NCBI GenBank assembly: GCA_028751875.1
Contig: CM054151.1
Location: 38,895,870 to 38,959,869 of the forward strand
Direction of reading: 5' to 3'
Length of the DNA stretch: 64,000 bases
From: Rapana venosa
Lineage: Eukaryota; Mollusca; Gastropoda; Neogastropoda; Muricidae
The translations under genes were made by a program, and so were the position numbers. Shown here piece after piece: positions 35,201 through 42,159 of this stretch (positions within the stretch are counted from its first letter, which is position 1; each line of letters starts with the position of its first letter). The notes beneath the pieces are model-generated. The model was not told where the DNA came from and did not search any database. It worked only from the letters and a program-made list of their open reading frames with translations.

Positions 35201-36026
35201 TCATCTGTTCCCACCAGCACATATGGCCTACTCTTTTGAAAGGAGGAACAGATTATAACGTGCTCAAGTGTTCTGCATGCGTTCGCACACAGGACCTTGG
35301 TTACAGTTTTTTTCTTGTAAGTCAATAAGTTGACCCAGTAGCTTTAATGAAACAATATTTGCCTGTAATACATCGTTGTAAGTATGTACTCACACATACG
35401 CACGTGCGCGCCCGCACACACACACGCATGCACACACACATACACACTACTAAATGCTTACAACCAAAGCGTCACTTCAGGATAATGAAACCGTCTTTCA
35501 CACAGATTCCTCCCAAGACTATTTTGAATCAATCCCATTGAAGCTGATAAAAAGTTATATAAAAATCTACAATCTTCTCCAAAGTGCCAAAAGTTTTAAC
35601 ACAATGTTATAAATCCAAGCAATATGAAAACAAATAACACGAAACAATACAGCATTAAAAAACTTTCAATAACCTTAAAACAAGAGCAGTTTTCTTCATA
35701 TTTTTCTTTCCAAGCCAGAAGAAAAGAACACACTAAATGCTGAAATTTTTTTTTTTTTAAATCAAACTTTTACAAACTGCAAAATTACTCTTATAACCAG
35801 TTTACAAGTGCTTACCCTGCACAAATGTGTCTGCTTCCATAACATAGTCCCCGATGCCTTTGAATATATCGTTGATACGCTTCTTTGCCTGAACGAAAAA
35901 GTGCAAAGCCGATTCTCTCCCATGACCGTTGCCAAGGTTACGCATACTGGAAGGGCCAGTGTGGCCTGGATCGCCGCTCTCCATGCCTGACTGAGTGATT
36001 GATCCTGACATTGCTTCCCTTTTCAC
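12030..36026 (-). CDS. Mfn: Mitofusin gene, 17 coding exons (whole-gene entry)
   Basis: Mitofusins are dynamin-related GTPases that tether and fuse outer mitochondrial membranes. The exons (given one by one below) join to 2295 nt, 764 residues plus stop, close to vertebrate MFN2 (757) and MFN1 (741). All junctions are GT/AG and all phases agree. Visible motifs: G1 GRTSNGKS (residues 115-122, split between coding exons 2 and 3), the G2 threonines in GHTTNC (139-144), G3 DSPG (210-213, split between exons 4 and 5), G4 NRWD (269-272), HR1 in exons 8-11, paired hydrophobic anchor segments about 622-660, and C-terminal HR2 700-764. The ATG at 36009-36011 lies 15 nt inside its exon after an acceptor AG, so at least one upstream noncoding exon must exist. 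The 3' UTR continues below 12030; I could not fix its poly(A) site. Whether it is closer to MFN1 or MFN2 is not decided; a single invertebrate Mfn is likely. Confidence 0.97.
12861..12995 (-). CDS. Mfn: Mitofusin coding exon 16, HR2 (residues 698-743)
   Basis: Acceptor tgcacAG, donor TTGAG|GTGGGA; 135 nt. It encodes a coiled-coil with [14 protein letters not shown] and [18 protein letters not shown], aligned to MFN2 HR2 (ELSGTFAHLCQQVD). HR2 mediates tethering in this family. Confidence 0.96.
13517..13713 (-). CDS. Mfn: Mitofusin coding exon 15, membrane anchor (residues 633-698)
   Basis: Acceptor ctggacAG, donor CAGCA|GTAAGA; 197 nt. It encodes [20 protein letters not shown], then [10 protein letters not shown], matching MFN2 [30 protein letters not shown]. 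This is the second hydrophobic segment and the loop into HR2. It ends NCSHQVQ as in MFN2. Confidence 0.98.
14190..14339 (-). CDS. Mfn: Mitofusin coding exon 14 (residues 583-632)
   Basis: Acceptor tgtgtAG, donor GTG|GTCAGT; 150 nt, phase 0. It begins with a Gly/Ser/Thr-rich linker and ends with [20 protein letters not shown], aligned to MFN2 [21 protein letters not shown]. This is the start of the membrane anchor. I chose GTG|GTCAGT over other GTs because it restores exact alignment length to MFN2. Confidence 0.93.
15041..15762 (-). repeat. 70-bp tandem repeat duplicating a 5' splice site
   Basis: On the plus strand, cttacagtgcctg recurs at 15171, 15241, 15311, 15381, 15451, 15521, 15591, 15661 and 15731. 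That is nine near-identical 70-bp units, with two degenerate ones at about 15043 and 15101. Each unit carries, on the minus strand, the last ~27 nt of coding exon 13 plus GTAAGT and the intron start. The 15731 unit is the real exon end. 70 is not a multiple of 3, so use of a downstream copy shifts the frame or meets TGTAAGTGA read as a stop. Confidence 0.95.
15736..15956 (-). CDS. Mfn: Mitofusin coding exon 13 (residues 509-582)
   Basis: Acceptor ctcttccAG? reads as cttcttccAG|AT; donor GGCACT|GTAAGT; 221 nt. It encodes [15 protein letters not shown], then [20 protein letters not shown] (MFN2 LNYDLNCDKLCADFQEDIE). Its last ~27 nt and its donor are the first unit of a 70-bp tandem array, so about ten further GT donors follow downstream. 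Confidence 0.96.
16000..17800. other. Mitofusin intron between coding exons 12b and 13
   Basis: AT-rich with CA runs at 16360-16384 and 16517-16531. No additional exon or mobile element recognised. Confidence 0.7.
17832..17934 (-). CDS. Mfn: Mitofusin coding exon 12b, canonical (residues 475-509)
   Basis: Acceptor gttttcAG|GAG, donor ACAG|GTTGGA; 103 nt, phase 0 to 1. It encodes [20 protein letters not shown], close to MFN2 [20 protein letters not shown], so this is the ancestral version. The donor GTTGGA departs from consensus (+3 T), which would fit a regulated exon. The region is helical, between HR1 and the membrane anchor. Confidence 0.96.
17940..19280. other. Intron between alternative exons 12a and 12b
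   Basis: About 1.35 kb, containing GAA runs at 18761-18782 and poly-A/T tracts. It is far too long for steric exclusion of splicing between the two exons. No obvious complementary docking sequences were visible by eye. Confidence 0.6.
19284..19386 (-). CDS. Mfn: Mitofusin alternative coding exon 12a (duplicated, diverged)
   Basis: This exon lies between coding exon 11 and the canonical exon 12. It has acceptor ctccaAG|GAC and donor GCAG|GTGAAC, is exactly 103 nt, phase 0 in and phase 1 out, and is open throughout. It encodes 34 residues starting [20 protein letters not shown]. Position-by-position alignment to canonical exon 12 gives 10 of 34 identities (shared H, E, RN, GRCS, S, E) with conservative changes elsewhere and no gaps. 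The splice sites, length and phases match the canonical exon, so I infer a mutually exclusive alternative. Including both exons puts TGA in frame inside 12b; skipping both breaks the frame. A decayed, unused duplicate is the other possibility, but it carries no stop, indel or lost splice site. Confidence 0.8.
20167..20197. repeat. Poly-C tract
   Basis: About 31 consecutive C, the longest of several C/G homopolymers in the window. The length in a consensus assembly is probably unreliable. Confidence 0.85.
20218..21030. repeat. ~45-bp tandem array with dimeric structure
   Basis: Units contain GTGTCCCTGATGCTCAGATC CAA...CACAAACAAACATGGCAT. From about 20530 they alternate with a variant unit ATGTATCCTTGAATTTTAGA, giving a ~90-bp dimer. 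It lies within a mitofusin intron. Confidence 0.9.
21031..21377 (+). mobile_element. SINE with (CAA)n tail, copy 2
   Basis: Diverged copy of 9705-10040, sharing ACCTGCACTCTCCTTTA(A/T)AGG, CACGCAAACTTCTCACCC and the AACAATAACAAC tail. Inserted in a mitofusin intron, antisense to the gene. Confidence 0.75.
21386..21830. repeat. 44-bp tandem array next to a splice donor
   Basis: About ten units of CTGTGGTCTGGTTCACAACT + GGCCACAAGGAACCCAGGGA + CCAG, with two alternating subtypes (TTCACAACT / GGTCAGAGCT). It ends about 10 nt from the donor of coding exon 11. Confidence 0.95.
21841..21945 (-). CDS. Mfn: Mitofusin coding exon 11 (residues 440-474)
   Basis: Acceptor aatcAG, donor AAG|GTGAGT; 105 nt, phase 0. 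It encodes [20 protein letters not shown] and ends NVYKK (MFN2 [20 protein letters not shown], KVYK). A 44-bp array starts about 10 nt after the donor. The next exon in the mRNA is one of two alternatives. Confidence 0.97.
22312..22438 (-). CDS. Mfn: Mitofusin coding exon 10, HR1 (residues 397-439)
   Basis: Acceptor aaacAG, donor AAG|GTAAGA; 127 nt, phase 2 to 0. It encodes a heptad-like helical stretch with [20 protein letters not shown] and EDVERK, aligned to MFN2 HR1 ([20 protein letters not shown]). Confidence 0.95.
22480..22545. repeat. GT microsatellite
   Basis: Two (GT)n runs separated by GACTCTGTGTGTGACTGCAT, in the intron upstream of coding exon 10. Confidence 0.85.
22998..23150. 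repeat. CAGC/CAGT tetranucleotide array
   Basis: About 150 bp of CCAG-CCAG-TCAG-CTAG type units. It begins about 20 nt from the 5' splice site of coding exon 9. Confidence 0.9.
23168..23289 (-). CDS. Mfn: Mitofusin coding exon 9, HR1 (residues 357-397)
   Basis: Acceptor tgacAG, donor CA|GTGAGT; 122 nt. It encodes [20 protein letters not shown], the hallmark start of HR1 (MFN2 [20 protein letters not shown]). A CAGC/CAGT tetranucleotide array begins about 20 nt past the donor. Confidence 0.97.
23300..25700. other. Large intron, no exon seen
   Basis: Intron between coding exons 8 and 9. It holds CA runs (23811-23823), a C-run (24058-24078) and poly-A/T. I searched for duplicated HR1 exons and saw none. 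Confidence 0.6.
25715..26110 (+). mobile_element. tRNA-headed SINE, near full length
   Basis: The tRNA-like head (GTGGTTAGAGTGTTGTGCTC, then GGATCAAGCCTGG) is followed by the central domain (AAGTCCTTTGCATCAGATTA AACC). Next comes a body with AGAAGAGTAGGCCAT. This gives the element's order: tRNA head, core, 3' body. It sits antisense in a mitofusin intron. Confidence 0.75.
26375..26620. repeat. GT-rich microsatellite
   Basis: About 245 bp of (GT)n interrupted by GGTGTGGTG. It lies about 40-300 nt from coding exon 8, within the intron. Purine/pyrimidine alternation makes it prone to Z-DNA. Confidence 0.9.
26659..26726 (-). CDS. Mfn: Mitofusin coding exon 8 (residues 334-356)
   Basis: Acceptor gtttcAG, donor GAG|GTAAGG; 68 nt. 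It encodes [20 protein letters not shown], matching MFN2 EGFQVRMFEFQNFERRFE at the entry to the HR1 helical region. The glycine-rich insert before this point in MFN2 is missing. Confidence 0.95.
27118..27480 (+). mobile_element. tRNA-derived SINE
   Basis: A-box-like GGTGCTGTAATGGATAGCAC at 27128 and B-box-like GGTTCAAATCTTG at 27174. The body follows, ending in CACCACCATCAACCATCACC. It is not a good tRNA cloverleaf. Confidence 0.6.
27484..27815. repeat. 52-bp tandem array
   Basis: About six units of GATTAACTCATTCCGCCCTG + TCTCCTGAAGGGTGATGACT + TGCCCCTGTAAA. The outer units are degenerate. Confidence 0.92.
28455..28556. repeat. Short tandem repeat after coding exon 7
   Basis: On the minus strand, CAGTC/CAGGGCA(A/G)TCTCC units repeat over ~100 bp. 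They start about 15 nt past the exon 7 donor. Confidence 0.7.
28571..28724 (-). CDS. Mfn: Mitofusin coding exon 7 (residues 283-334)
   Basis: Acceptor gtgtgcAG, donor CCAG|GTGTGG; 154 nt. It encodes [20 protein letters not shown] followed by VSAREAL, matching MFN2 [27 protein letters not shown]. This is the C-terminal side of the GTPase domain. The donor GTGTGG is weaker than the others in the gene. Confidence 0.96.
28790..29340 (-). mobile_element. Decayed LINE ORF2 C-terminal fragment
   Basis: Frame-broken translation gives [20 protein letters not shown], then [12 protein letters not shown], then [18 protein letters not shown]. This matches the order of the RT-thumb/C-terminal region of invertebrate LINEs (LKIRTVK..., LRYFGHVxR, GRRxRGRPxTSWxDNI). 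It lies in an intron and is inactive. Confidence 0.65.
29788..29892 (-). CDS. Mfn: Mitofusin coding exon 6, G4 motif (residues 248-282)
   Basis: Acceptor gtttcAG, donor AAG|GTGAGT; 105 nt, phase 0. It encodes [20 protein letters not shown] followed by QNRWD. NRWD is the mitofusin guanine-specificity motif. Confidence 0.98.
30270..30855 (+). mobile_element. 5'-truncated LINE with (ATT)n tail
   Basis: An open frame reads [20 protein letters not shown], then [20 protein letters not shown], then GLKTHLF, the C-terminus of a LINE ORF2. The 3' end follows with GGCGCTATATAAATTTCATG and ATTATTATTATTATG. It is closely related to 39290-40250 (minus) and 53729-57620 (minus). Confidence 0.85.
31077..31185 (-). 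CDS. Mfn: Mitofusin coding exon 5, G3 motif (residues 211-247)
   Basis: Acceptor gtttcAG, donor ACA|GTATGT; 109 nt. It completes DSPG and encodes [20 protein letters not shown], nearly identical to MFN2 ([20 protein letters not shown]). It ends TLMQT as in MFN2. Confidence 0.98.
31240..31530 (-). mobile_element. SINE-family fragment with poly-C
   Basis: It shares with 935-1230 the blocks TGGTGAGATTTTTGTGTATG, a poly-C tract, AAGGTAGCCACATT, and TTCTGCATGCATTTGC. It sits just beside coding exon 5. Confidence 0.65.
31730..33310. repeat. 54/51-bp tandem array ending at a splice donor
   Basis: About 29 units of AGCTGTACTTTTCCATCAGT + TATCAATGTATATATCACTG + TAGATCATAGTAAG, with 51-bp variants (ATACTGCATGTCATAG). 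Between about 32590 and 32960 the two alternate as a 105-bp dimer repeated three times. Its last unit runs into the donor of coding exon 4. The stop-free + frame is a product of a 3n period. Confidence 0.95.
32098..32210. repeat. (TA)n tract within the array
   Basis: About 100 bp of TATATA with short interruptions, self-complementary and capable of cruciform extrusion. It replaces part of the 54-bp array. Confidence 0.9.
33319..33440 (-). CDS. Mfn: Mitofusin coding exon 4 (residues 171-211)
   Basis: Acceptor catccAG, donor GACAG|GTGGGT; 122 nt, phase 0 to 2. It encodes the GTPase-domain segment ending VTFLD, the first residue of the G3 motif. Its donor sits only a few bases from the 54-bp tandem array that fills the next intron. 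Confidence 0.95.
34016..34178 (-). CDS. Mfn: Mitofusin coding exon 3, P-loop (residues 116-170)
   Basis: Acceptor tcctcAG, donor CAG|GTCAGT; 163 nt. It holds the G1 motif [13 protein letters not shown] (Lys121, Ser122 as nucleotide-binding residues) and the G2 switch GIGHTTNCF. These are the most conserved parts of mitofusin GTPase domains. All catalytic residues are present. Confidence 0.98.
34703..34800. repeat. CA/CT microsatellite cluster
   Basis: (CA)n, (CT)n and (CA)n runs immediately 3' of coding exon 2. Confidence 0.85.
34822..34972 (-). CDS. Mfn: Mitofusin coding exon 2 (residues 66-116)
   Basis: Acceptor tttttgtAG, donor AG|GTGGGT; 151 nt, phase 1 in and phase 2 out. It encodes [18 protein letters not shown], the beta strand leading into the P-loop, matching MFN2 GISEVLARRHMKVAFFGR. 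The arginine codon is completed by the next exon. Confidence 0.96.
35118..35312 (-). mobile_element. SINE 3' body and LINE-like tail
   Basis: On the minus strand it ends with GAGTGCTTATTCCATCATCC TC, the shared tail. It is preceded by AGTAGGCCATATGTGCTGGT and GTGCGAACGCATGCAGAACA. Confidence 0.75.
35816..36026 (-). CDS. Mfn: Mitofusin coding exon 1 (residues 1-65)
   Basis: Acceptor tgtgcAG precedes 36026. There are 15 nt of 5' UTR, then ATG at 36011-36009. The open stretch ends at donor G|GTAAGC, phase 1. The segment [20 protein letters not shown] aligns with the MFN2 N-terminal helix ([20 protein letters not shown], recalled). The first 34 residues are Gly/Ser-rich and lineage-specific. Other in-frame Met codons at residues 10 and 23 are possible starts; I chose the first ATG. 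Confidence 0.93.
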
Positions 36027-36094
36027 CTGCACATAAAGCACTCATCTGTAGGACTGGATGACAGACAAAATGATGATACAATGATAGAAAGAGA

Positions 36095-36325
36095 ACAGGA
36101 GTAGAATAGCCCAGTGGTTGGAATGTCCACCTTGTGATCGAATGATAACTGAAGGCACAGGGTTCAGTCTCCACTGAGGTATCCCTGTTTGAAGGGGCTT
36201 TCCCTCTGGAGTTAACACTGACACTGGCTCCACTCCCTGACCCTCTCACCCATACACGCTGCCTGAAAAATTCAGTGCAGCGCCTTGAGCGACAATTTGT
36301 TGAAGAGTTCAGGGAGATGCTAAGT
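36095..36325 (+). mobile_element. tRNA-derived SINE beside coding exon 1
   Basis: A-box-like TAGCCCAGTGGTTGGAATGT and B-box-like GGGTTCAGTCTCC, 40 bp apart. A body follows with CTGCCTGAAAAATTCAGTGC, which recurs near 22945. Confidence 0.6.
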
Positions 36326-36384
36326 CACCTCACCTGATTAACTGACATAGCATACTGACTAGATGCTTGCATGCTTCCTTACTC

Positions 36385-36610
36385 GCATGTTTGCTTGCTT
36401 GCTTGATCTTGATGTTGCTCTCCTTTTTCGCCTGCAAAAAAACATAAACAAAACAAACTGATTTACTGATGGACTGATTGGGCCCCTTTTCACATGCACA
36501 TAAAGCAGTGTCATAATAATACTATAACTGACTCAGTGACTGACTGGTTGGCTAATTGGTTGGTTAACTGATCCTGACAGTGCTATCTCTCTTTTCACCT
36601 CAATGTATTG
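36385..36610 (-). repeat. Degenerate duplicates of the exon 1 acceptor region
   Basis: Three pieces resemble the exon 1 boundary (CCCTTTTCACCTGCACATAA at 36017): TCCTTTTTCGCCTGC at ~36420, CCCTTTTCACATGCACATAA at ~36483, and TCTCTTTTCACCTC at ~36588. Each is near TGATCCTGACA or GATGTTGCT. This suggests old local duplications of the exon edge. Confidence 0.6.
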
Positions 36611-37197
36611 TATTAATTTATATAATAAAATATTGATCAAGAGAACAAACTTAACAATAGTCAATACAGATACAGACATACAACATATTCACAAATTATA
36701 TGAACAATCCCCAGATCTGTAATGAAATATTCAAACCTATAAACTTTCAAAACCACACAAATAAAATGCATCTAAGTTATATAAACACAAACACAAATCA
36801 AAATCAAAATAACATTATCATATGGCCAAGTGAGCTGTACACACTCTTATGGTTAATGTAAATGTTCCAAGACAGATAACACTGGGAAGAAAGTTCTACT
36901 ATCTATCTTAAGTATCCTTTAGTACAAAAAGTTGAAAAACAGTTATGTCAGGATGAAAAGAAAAAAAAAGGACAAATGAGTTTATTGTGTTTCATACATG
37001 TATACACAGTGAAATGCAGTGAAGTAATTTCATAATTCAGCCCACAACTAGTCTGCTCCTCCATGACAATACAGTTTTTAAAAAAATTTTAATAAAATAT
37101 ATTTATATAGTTACACAAGTGACACTTTGAACATAGCATTTATTTATATCATAAGCATGTGATCAGGCACATTTAATTCAGTGTAAAATATCAATTT

Positions 37198-37199
<2 letters not shown>

Positions 37200-37240
<41 letters not shown>

Positions 37241-37262
37241 TGCATGCATGCATGTGTGTGCA
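37200..37262. repeat. GT microsatellite
   Basis: (TG)n at 37205-37238 followed by (CATG)n. Confidence 0.9.
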
Positions 37263-37927
37263 TGTACATGCTATCACGTGAAATTTCATATTTAACTTAC
37301 TCCCTACTGGGAGATTTTTACTATGTATATCTCTGTACACAGGCCATTTGTGTTGATAAGTTAAAAAAACAAAAAAATTCAGAACTAAAAAGATTCTCAA
37401 CATAAGTACATGAAATTTTTAGGGTTTATTGTTGACATGTAGGTGGAAGGTCAAAGCTGATAGCTGGCTGCCAGTTTTTTTGACAAAAGTTGATGTTACT
37501 GAGCTTTAAAAAAAAAGTCCAAAGGTCAAATCCTGCAATTGCAGAGGTTCATAGGCAAGTGTTGTGCACAAGACCCGTGCTGCGATCACAGTGGATCGTA
37601 GGGAGTGAGTTAAAGCTAAGAAGTGCACAAGGACACCATGAATGATCTGTGTACATATTCATATTCGATTTGAAGATCTACAATGATGGGTACAGATGAG
37701 TCTCTAGCATGATATAAATTAGATAATTTTAAGAAATGTTCCTTGATAAATGAATCTTACCTGTAGTTTATGCTATGACACTAGTCTGTCATGCACTAAC
37801 ACTGTGGAAAACTGGCAATAGCAGGAGCTTGTCCGGTATTGTTTATTTTTTGGTACAATCTGAAACCCAACACATGATATCAATTATCATAATGTGAATC
37901 ATGTAATCAATCTTAAGTTAAAAAAAG

Positions 37928-37949
37928 TAACTCTCTCTCTCCCTCTCTA

Positions 37950-38024
<75 letters not shown>
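37928..38024. repeat. CT microsatellite
   Basis: About 70 bp of pure (CT)n from 37952, preceded by an interrupted stretch. Confidence 0.95.
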
Positions 38025-38027
<3 letters not shown>

Positions 38028-38029
38028 CA

Positions 38030-38112
38030 CAAGACTAAGAGTAGGCCATTGTTTGCCTTTGGGATCAATTGACAATTTACAAAACAATGCACACAGGGAC
38101 TGAAGTGAATGT
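38030..38112 (+). mobile_element. SINE fragment
   Basis: AGAGTAGGCCATTGTTTGCC, AATTTACAAAACAATGCACA and CAGGGACTG match the 3' half of the 49150 SINE; the tail is missing. Confidence 0.7.
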
Positions 38113-38180
38113 TAAAAAAACAACCCCAAAACCCCTAAAACGAAAAAGCACATGATGATTGCTTAACTCTTTCTACCCCA

Positions 38181-38237
38181 TTTACGAGTATACTCGTAAA
38201 GTCCAACTTTATCACCACACACACGAGTATACTCGTA
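38181..38237. repeat. Paired perfect palindromes ACGAGTATACTCGT
   Basis: TTTACGAGTATACTCGTAAA at 38181-38200 is a perfect 20-bp palindrome. The 14-bp core recurs at 38223-38236, about 39 bp further on. It could be a protein-binding dimer site, or the end of a small inverted-repeat element. Confidence 0.75.
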
Positions 38238-38499
38238 ACAGAGCACTAAGCTATAATGGAGTTCTTAGTCTTATTCAGTCATTTCCATTAATTACTCATT
38301 ACTCAATTTTATCTCTTAAAGTTAAACTCATTTTCAAATGGTTTGTTTACATGCCATGTTGGCACTTTCTGTTCTATGTGAGTTTTCATTAATCTATTGA
38401 CTATCAATTGATATGACTTATGAGTAAATGCTCCAATGTCTCTTTGATAAAGAAGCCACTCAGCAGGTTTGTGAGTGGATTATTAACTACAAGTACAAT

Positions 38500-39180
38500 A
38501 GCAATGAATCCAAGGATTCAGCTGAATATAATGCTAATATTAATTATTAGCAACTAGAGTGGCATTAGAAGGGATGAAGACTGGTAGACTGAGCTCTCTA
38601 TCGAGTGATCGATATAAGTGGGGTGAAGTATAGTCACACTCACTAAGGATCATTGATACTGTTTGTGTGAACTTGGGTTTGGATTTGTTTGGCTCAATCA
38701 AGGAGTCGGAAATTGTAGAGAGTTTATTAACGCTTTCAGGCAAAGATTGATTGACTGCCGATGGCAGCAATGGAGTGATCATATACAAAATAGTGAAAGA
38801 TTTCAAATGTACAATTTATAAGTTCGCATGATGTCAAACCTTATCTAAAACTTGATATGGATATACATTTGAAAAGAATTATGTCTAAGTTTAGACTTGG
38901 TGTATCGGATATAAATGTTAATAAATTCAGAAACAGAGAACATGATATTGACGACCTCAGGCTGCTATGCCCATTATATAAGCAGGCATCGGAGGATGAA
39001 GTACATTTTGTGTTGTGCTGTCCAGTATTTGAGGATGTTAGGCAGAACTACATCCCTGTTATATAAAGTAGACAGCCTAATTTATTTAGACTCTGTTTAC
39101 TCCTGGCATCAAGTCATCCTGAGGTTGTGCGCAGCCTCACTTTATATTTGTGTAAAGCTTTCAGAATAAGAGAGATAATG
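38500..39180 (+). mobile_element. Decayed LINE C-terminal fragment
   Basis: The + frame at 38857-39066 reads IMSKFRLGVSDINVNKFRNR, then LCPLYKQASEDEVHFVLCCP. The second is a C-x-x-x...H-x4-C zinc-knuckle-like motif frequent at the C-terminus of molluscan LINE polyproteins. After a frameshift, LRLCAASLYICVKLSE follows. Not a host gene. Confidence 0.6.
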
Positions 39181-39230
39181 TTATCCTAAGTGATATTTTT
39201 GTAGCTGACTTTTTGTTATACAGTAACATG

Positions 39231-39262
<32 letters not shown>

Positions 39263-39289
39263 TTTATTTTATTTTTTTTAAAACCAAAA

Positions 39290-40260
39290 TAATAATAATA
39301 ATAATAATAATATATGGAGTTTATATAGCACTGAATCTTGTAAAACAAATCGAAGCGCTTGCACTCAAACCATTTACGCTCATGCAACTTTCCTCAAATA
39401 TAATAAATAACATATTTCAAATTTATGCACGCGTACGTGCACACACACACACACACACACCCGCGAACACACTTGGGAGATGAAGGATGCTGTTGAAAAG
39501 TAAAGACGGATATGAGGGGAAAGTGTCAGGAAGGAAATAAGTGTGTTTTGAGGCTGGATTTGAAGGTATCAAGTGAAGGTTTTTGGCGAAGTGAAAGAGG
39601 GAGGTCATTCCAGATGGATGGACCAGAAACAGAGAAAGATCGACAGCCAACAGTGGTTTGTTTGAATCTGGGTGTTTGAAAGCACAAAGTATCTGCGGAT
39701 GAACGAAGGGAACAGGGTGGAGTGTACAGGTGAAGACAGTTACAAAGATAAGATGGTGCAGATTTGTGGAGACATTTGAAACAGAGGGTATTGATCTTAT
39801 ACTTCAGTCTTTGTGAGACTGGCAGCCAGTGAAGAGATCGCAGAAGAGGAGTGATGTGTTCAGATTTTTTCTTTCTTAGGACCAGTCGAGCTGCAAAGTT
39901 TTGTATGCGTTGAAGAGAGTGGATGGATGATGCTGGTAGGCCAACCAAAAGAGAATTACAGTAGTCTAAACGTGAAAGAATGAGAGATGTGACGAGCTTG
40001 GAAGTTGCATCAGTGGACAGACACTTGCGAATTGCACTTATGCGCCGTAGTTGATAGTAGCAAGACTGGCAGATCTGGGTGATTAATTTTTTCATAGAGA
40101 GTGTGTTGTCAAGAACTACACCTAAATACTTCACAGAGTTGGACAAAGGAAATGACACACTGCCGAATTCTATTGATGTTGTTGTGATGGAGGAAAGTAC
40201 TAAGCAGTTTGGCAACCCCCTTCATGTATGGGCCAATGGCCTTTTGGTGAATAAATCATT
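39290..40260 (-). mobile_element. 5'-truncated LINE with (ATT)n tail
   Basis: A minus-strand frame from 40215 to 39526 contains VKYLGVVLDNTLS, LILSRLDYCNSLLVGLPASS, LLRSLHWLPVSQRLKYKI and [20 protein letters not shown]. These are the RT palm/thumb and C-terminal domain of a LINE. A CA run and the AATAATAAT tail follow at 39430-39460 and 39290-39313. The upstream end is truncated in the RT domain. Confidence 0.88.
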
Positions 40261-40299
40261 CGAGTTCGAGTTTGAGATCATCGATACTTAGTGGAAATA

Positions 40300-41690
40300 A
40301 GACAATCTTTAAGTTATCCCCAAATCTTTTAAATTAAAATGTAAATTCATACAGTTATTGCAATCAAGAGATAAATAAGCATCTAGGATAGGTGGCGAAG
40401 GCAGAGATGATAATTACGTCACCAAGTCTGTGTTTTCCTAAGGAAAACTACACATCTACAAAGCCACCTGTGCTTTGAAATGGCATGCATGGCATGGTCT
40501 TTGTTTTTGTTTTTCTACAGTGGTAATAGAGTTTCATCTATATAATAAAACTGTACAGAAAATGTTTCTATTGCTTTTTTTTTTGCATTGGTTTAGAACT
40601 CTTAAGTTTTGTTTCATATATAAAATTATATTATATTAGCAAAATGTTGCATTTTGGGGTTGTTTATTTATTTTGTTTTTTACTTCCAACACTTATTTTT
40701 AAATCAATAGCTATGAAACTTAGACTACTGGTAGTTTATTTATAACTTAAAATAATACATTGTGATTATCGCAATGAAATTTGAAAGCCATCAATTAAAT
40801 AGTTTAGAACTAATAGAAGTTAGCACTTGTTTTCTCAGCATGCCTGTGTTTTCATGCAAACCTGGCTGCACAGCTGGGCAGAGGGAAAAAACTTGGGTCG
40901 TACAGTGGGGCAAAAAGAGTTCAGTTATTGAGTTATTCCAATGTCCTACTTTTTTAAAAATAAATAAATCATGCAAATAAATCTCTCTCTCCTCCCTAAA
41001 ACATCAATCTGTTGGGACTCTAATAAATTTATACATGTATATTCAAACCAGTGGCGGCCATAAGGCATTAGTCATTATTGGTGACCATTGGCATTTTGCT
41101 ATGATTTTGGAAATGACTACAAAATTCTACAAGAAGTATTCAGTTAAATTCCAGTATCTAACTCCACTTTAGGCAATTTTCATATTTCTACCAATTTGTT
41201 AATGGAAAACCCCTAGAAAGACACACAAAAAGTGTGTCCCTACTGAAAAGATGGAAAGCATGTATTGTCGGCCATCAAATATTAAACAATTCACAAAGAC
41301 ACATGGATTTTGCCTGACTTTCAACCCTAAAACTAAAAGAAAAATCAGCTGACTGGCTTACTTTCCTTGACAAAACAAGTTGGTTTCTGTAGATTGCACA
41401 TCCAGATCCAGTGGCTTAAAATACGAGTCATCGATGTTATGCAAACTACTGATTTTTGGAGAACCTTTTCTCACATTCAAAGAAACGTGGTCAATGACTG
41501 AATAAAGACCTGTATCATGTGTATGACTAGAACTGCACTTGCTACTGAGCTAGAAGCTATGTCCACGAACAGTGAATCATTGTTTCAGATGCATGATTAA
41601 AACATTCTTTGCAGGGACCGGGAATGAAACTGGCATCATCGAATGAGAAATTCTAACAAGTATAATTTGTACCAACACACATACACCAAA
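40300..41690. other. AT-rich sequence, no gene seen
   Basis: Likely first intron or upstream DNA of mitofusin. No exon could be supported. Confidence 0.55.
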
Positions 41691-41697
41691 AAACGAC

Positions 41698-41830
41698 CAA
41701 ACCTGTGCAATTGTTATGTCCGTCTCTTGCTATGGTCTTGACATTCACAGATGACAGCGGCCATGATGTAACTTCCTCCGTTTAAGTATCTGTCTATTTG
41801 AGAATATAAACCGTTTGACGATCCCTCTGG
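41698..41830 (-). promoter_or_regulatory. Candidate mitofusin promoter / first exon
   Basis: The minus strand carries CGGAGGAAGTTACATCATGG + CCGC, an ETS-like GGAAGT next to a YY1-like ATGGC. About 70 nt downstream is a possible donor, CACAG|GTTTGG, near 41699. Such motifs are common at promoters of nuclear genes for mitochondrial proteins. It lies upstream of coding exon 1, which needs a noncoding first exon. Weak support. Confidence 0.22.
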
Positions 41831-42075
41831 AGTTTCGCCAATTAACACTTTCAACAAACAAACAAACAAACAAACCACAAACCCTGATGTCACACTGTAA
41901 ACAGGAACAGTAACATATATTTATCATTTAACGGTAGAAGAGATTATTGGACTGGTCCTGTTTTCTTTTCCAGGCCAAAATTATAGGATAGAATTTGTAT
42001 CATACATACTTTGAAGAGAGGTTATGTAGCAAAATGGTCTTGCTGTTTTTGCCCACACACACACACAGTAATAAC

Positions 42076-42079
<4 letters not shown>

Positions 42080-42158
<79 letters not shown>
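42080..42158. repeat. CT microsatellite
   Basis: About 79 bp of (CT)n, directly at the 5' edge of the LINE that follows. Confidence 0.95.
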
Positions 42159-42159
<1 letters not shown>

